Below are positions 6,102-7,164 of a DNA stretch of 7,164 nt, piece by piece. Position 1 is the first letter of the stretch; every line of letters starts with the position of its first letter. Made by a program: the position numbers and the translations under genes. The notes below the pieces were generated by a model, which worked only from the letters and a program-made list of their open reading frames with translations, was not told the DNA's origin and ran no database searches. The stretch comes from CBIHLX01 sp966210935 (GTDB taxonomy: Bacteria > Patescibacteriota > Saccharimonadia > Saccharimonadales > Saccharimonadaceae): NCBI GenBank assembly GCA_966210935.1, contig CBIHLX010000040.1, positions 1-7,164 on the forward strand, given 5' to 3'.

Positions 6102-6467
6102 CTAACCGATACGACTGCTCCTTACTGCCACATACCGCTCAATCTTTTGAGACGTCCAGCCCCGACTGCGCAACTCATGCTTTAACTTGCCGAATAAGGC
6201 GAGCCGAAAGGCGCGGTCATTCTTGAAGCCACGTCGGCGGATAATATCTTTAAAAGCCAGTCTCTTCTGCATTGCTCTAAATTCAAATGGATCAATACCG
6301 AGTACTTCGGCGCGCAGCTCACCCTTTCGATCGTGATGCTGCAAGATCCTATCAAATCTGGACTCTTGACGATTTTTACGACCAGGCATTTGACTGAGTC
6401 CCGGCACAGCCGCCGCCACAGCGGTCACGATTAACAAAGATGTTAAGGTTTTTGTTGACATTCGCAT
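6102..6467 (-). CDS. Small basic exported protein, function unknown
   Basis: This is a 121-residue protein. An N-terminal signal-peptide-like stretch (Lys6, then TLTSLLIVTAVAAAVPG at about 7-23, with a possible cleavage near AVAAA) is followed by a very basic, mostly helical mature part of about 95 residues. Visible segments are HHDRKGELRAEVLG (44-57), a central KRLAFKDIIRRRGFKNDRAF (68-87) and FGKLKHELRSRGWT (92-105). The alternation of charged and hydrophobic residues suggests a compact helical domain rather than disorder. I recall similar small hypothetical proteins with a GKLKDELRSRGW-like segment in Saccharibacteria but know of no assigned function. Two in-frame ATGs (6467 and 6461) are possible; the first has a G-rich Shine-Dalgarno 7 nt upstream. 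The leader and promoter region carries unusual repeats, suggesting regulation. Confidence 0.8.
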   Translation of the reverse strand: MRMSTKTLTSLLIVTAVAAAVPGLSQMPGRKNRQESRFDRILQHHDRKGELRAEVLGIDPFEFRAMQKRLAFKDIIRRRGFKNDRAFRLALFGKLKHELRSRGWTSQKIERYVAVRSSRIG

Positions 6468-6474
6468 TGCTTAG

Positions 6475-6479
6475 CCCCC
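6475..6479 (-). promoter_or_regulatory. G-rich ribosome binding site of the exported protein gene
   Basis: GGGGG (in AAGGGGGC) on the minus strand lies 7 nt before the ATG at 6467. It is a non-standard Shine-Dalgarno that can still pair with a CCUCC anti-SD using a G-U wobble. It favours the 6467 start over 6461. Confidence 0.55.
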
Positions 6480-6481
6480 TT

Positions 6482-6504
6482 ATAAGCATTAACTTCTTGC
6501 TTAT
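6482..6504 (-). repeat. Inverted repeat (stem-loop) in the leader of the exported protein gene
   Basis: ATAAGCA (6504-6498 on the minus strand) and TGCTTAT (6488-6482) are perfectly complementary 7-bp arms around a 9-nt spacer. If transcription starts about 7 nt after the TATAGT box, the RNA would begin right at this hairpin, with the ribosome binding site immediately 3' of it. It could act as a 5' stabilising stem, a translational control or a DNA operator. A TATAAG sequence at its end is an alternative -10. Confidence 0.6.
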
Positions 6505-6505
6505 G

Positions 6506-6527
6506 TTTTCACTATACAACGTGAAAA
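6506..6527. repeat. Inverted repeat overlapping the -10 of the exported protein gene
   Basis: TTTTCAC (6506-6512) and GTGAAAA (6521-6527) form a perfect 7-bp inverted repeat with an 8-nt spacer, TATACAAC. The minus-strand -10 TATAGT (6516-6511) lies partly inside it. This is a typical geometry for a repressor operator that blocks polymerase. It lacks the GC-rich stem and T-run of a terminator. Confidence 0.6.
6511..6516 (-). promoter_or_regulatory. Predicted -10 element of the exported protein gene
   Basis: TATAGT on the minus strand, preceded directly by TTG, lies 43 nt before the ATG at 6467. No TTGACA-like -35 is present at 16-18 nt; that position is occupied by TTTTTCACGT repeats, suggesting that activity may depend on a DNA-binding regulator. 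Confidence 0.45.
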
Positions 6528-6561
6528 TACGTGAAAAATAAGTGATTTTTGCAACGTGAAA
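6517..6561. repeat. Direct repeats of ACGTGAAA, partly helically phased
   Basis: ACGTGAAA occurs at 6519-6526, 6529-6536 and 6554-6561, with a weaker AAGTGATT at 6540-6547; the steps are 10, 11 and 14 bp. The outer two copies extend to a perfect 10-mer, CAACGTGAAA (6517-6526 and 6552-6561). The first copy also supplies one arm of the inverted repeat at 6506-6527. Spacing near one helical turn upstream of a -10 box is typical of tandem regulator binding sites. Confidence 0.6.
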
Positions 6562-6569
6562 TTAATAGC

Positions 6570-7164
6570 TTAGCCAAGGCCGATCGCTCGAGCCACAACA
6601 AGGACTACAATAATCAACGATACCAGAGCCTGTATCATCATCAGTAATTTAGCCCGGTGTGACACTGGGATGGTATCTGCCGAGGCAAAGTTCGTAACAT
6701 TGGTTGTCGACAAATAAAGATAGTCCATAAACCCCGGTCGCCAAGTATCGTCCGCTAATTTGCTATGAATCATCTGCGGAAACAGAAAGTCACGTCTGCG
6801 AACCGAGGCAATTCGATGATCAGGCCCGCTGCCGTCCATCTCCCAATACAATAATGCAAACATAAAAATATTTGTAATATAGATCGTTAGCCCACTTTTC
6901 AGTAAACCTTGCCCACTCAGGTGGTCGCCGTGGCCAAAGAGAAACGCCTGAACCAAAAAGATCAACGAAAAGATGTTAATCACTGCAATTATTGCAATCA
7001 ACAACATCATCAAGCTTCGTCGTATTCGCGAAATTCTACCATAGCCCCCACTCGTAACTACCGCCAGTGCCGCCATTAGCGCAAGCTCAAGCCCTATCAC
7101 GACAAGCTTGTTATATGGCAGAAATGAGTCGTCTGTAAAATACTGCATGATGGCAACAAACAAC
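6570..7164 (-). CDS. Ion-channel-like membrane protein, N-terminus probably off right edge
   Basis: The frame is open from the window edge to TAA at 6570-6572, giving at least 197 residues. TTG at 7163 or ATG at 7148 could start it, but the frame continues to the edge and related proteins I recall are longer at the N-terminus, so I treat it as partial. Membrane helices lie at about 19-37, 49-73, 91-108 and 172-195, numbering from the TTG. Before the last helix is a pore-loop-like segment: FMDYLYLSTTNVTNFASADTI (145-165), followed by PVSHRAKLLMM. This resembles the pore helix and filter region of two-helix potassium channels (TTVGYGD-P) but has no GYG. The DFLFPQ (125-130), W-x-P-x-F-x-DYLY pattern is, from memory, a conserved family of uncharacterised bacterial membrane proteins. 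The function as a channel is an inference only. Confidence 0.75.
   Translation of the reverse strand, partial: LFVAIMQYFTDDSFLPYNKLVVIGLELALMAALAVVTSGGYGRISRIRRSLMMLLIAIIAVINIFSLIFLVQAFLFGHGDHLSGQGLLKSGLTIYITNIFMFALLYWEMDGSGPDHRIASVRRRDFLFPQMIHSKLADDTWRPGFMDYLYLSTTNVTNFASADTIPVSHRAKLLMMIQALVSLIIVVLVVARAIGLG

Noticed and set aside
6506..6527. The TTTTCAC/GTGAAAA stem as a terminator of the gene ending at 6570
   Set aside because: The stem is only 7 bp and AT-rich with no following T-run on the minus strand; its overlap with a -10 box fits an operator better.
6517..6561. ACGTGAAA repeats as a CRISPR array or iteron origin
   Set aside because: The units are only 8-10 bp with irregular 2-18-bp gaps and no neighbouring cas or replication gene.
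1..7164. UGA recoding as in some CPR lineages (Gly in Absconditabacteria/Gracilibacteria)
   Set aside because: All recognisable genes end at ordinary stops at family-typical positions and none needs in-frame UGA readthrough.

Overview
The window looks like ordinary chromosome from a Candidatus Saccharibacteria (TM7)-like or related Patescibacteria/CPR bacterium. This is an inference from the compact layout, the style of the PheS/PheT and MIP sequences, and several small membrane proteins that resemble ones I associate with this group. No rRNA or other phylogenetic marker is present to settle it. The standard genetic code fits: the recognisable genes read through cleanly with no in-frame UGA. 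About half the bases are G or C, and coding density is very high, with the longest non-coding gap about 100 bp.

Layout, left to right. (1) Positions 1-2973 are on the minus strand. A small single-span membrane protein comes first, then pheS, then pheT. pheT starts on the base after the pheS stop and runs off the left edge. (2) An 81-bp divergent promoter region at 2974-3053 separates this block from a plus-strand aquaporin-family (MIP) gene, 3054-3902, which carries a lysine/alanine/threonine-rich histone-H1-like N-terminal tail. (3) A strong stem-loop with a T-tract lies between the convergent MIP and rmuC genes. (4) Positions 3952-7164 are all minus strand. In transcription order they are a channel-like membrane protein (N-terminus off the right edge), a small basic exported protein, a PAP2-family phosphatase, a multi-span membrane protein of unknown function, and an RmuC-family protein.

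Apart from pheST, the genes look like individually promoted housekeeping and envelope genes. Six of the seven promoters I can assign have the same -10 sequence, TATACT. At four of them it lies only 6-10 nt before the start codon, which predicts leaderless or nearly leaderless mRNAs. The MIP and 162-aa membrane genes have longer leaders with strong Shine-Dalgarno sequences. The most structured non-coding DNA is at 6482-6561, upstream of the small exported protein. It holds two inverted repeats and a set of ACGTGAAA direct repeats, and looks like a regulated promoter.

I do not see a clearly new multi-gene system, mobile element, CRISPR array or RNA gene. The points most worth a second look are the leaderless promoter pattern, the tailed MIP protein lacking the usual filter arginine, the 6482-6561 regulatory array with its exported product, and the channel-like protein with a degenerate filter.
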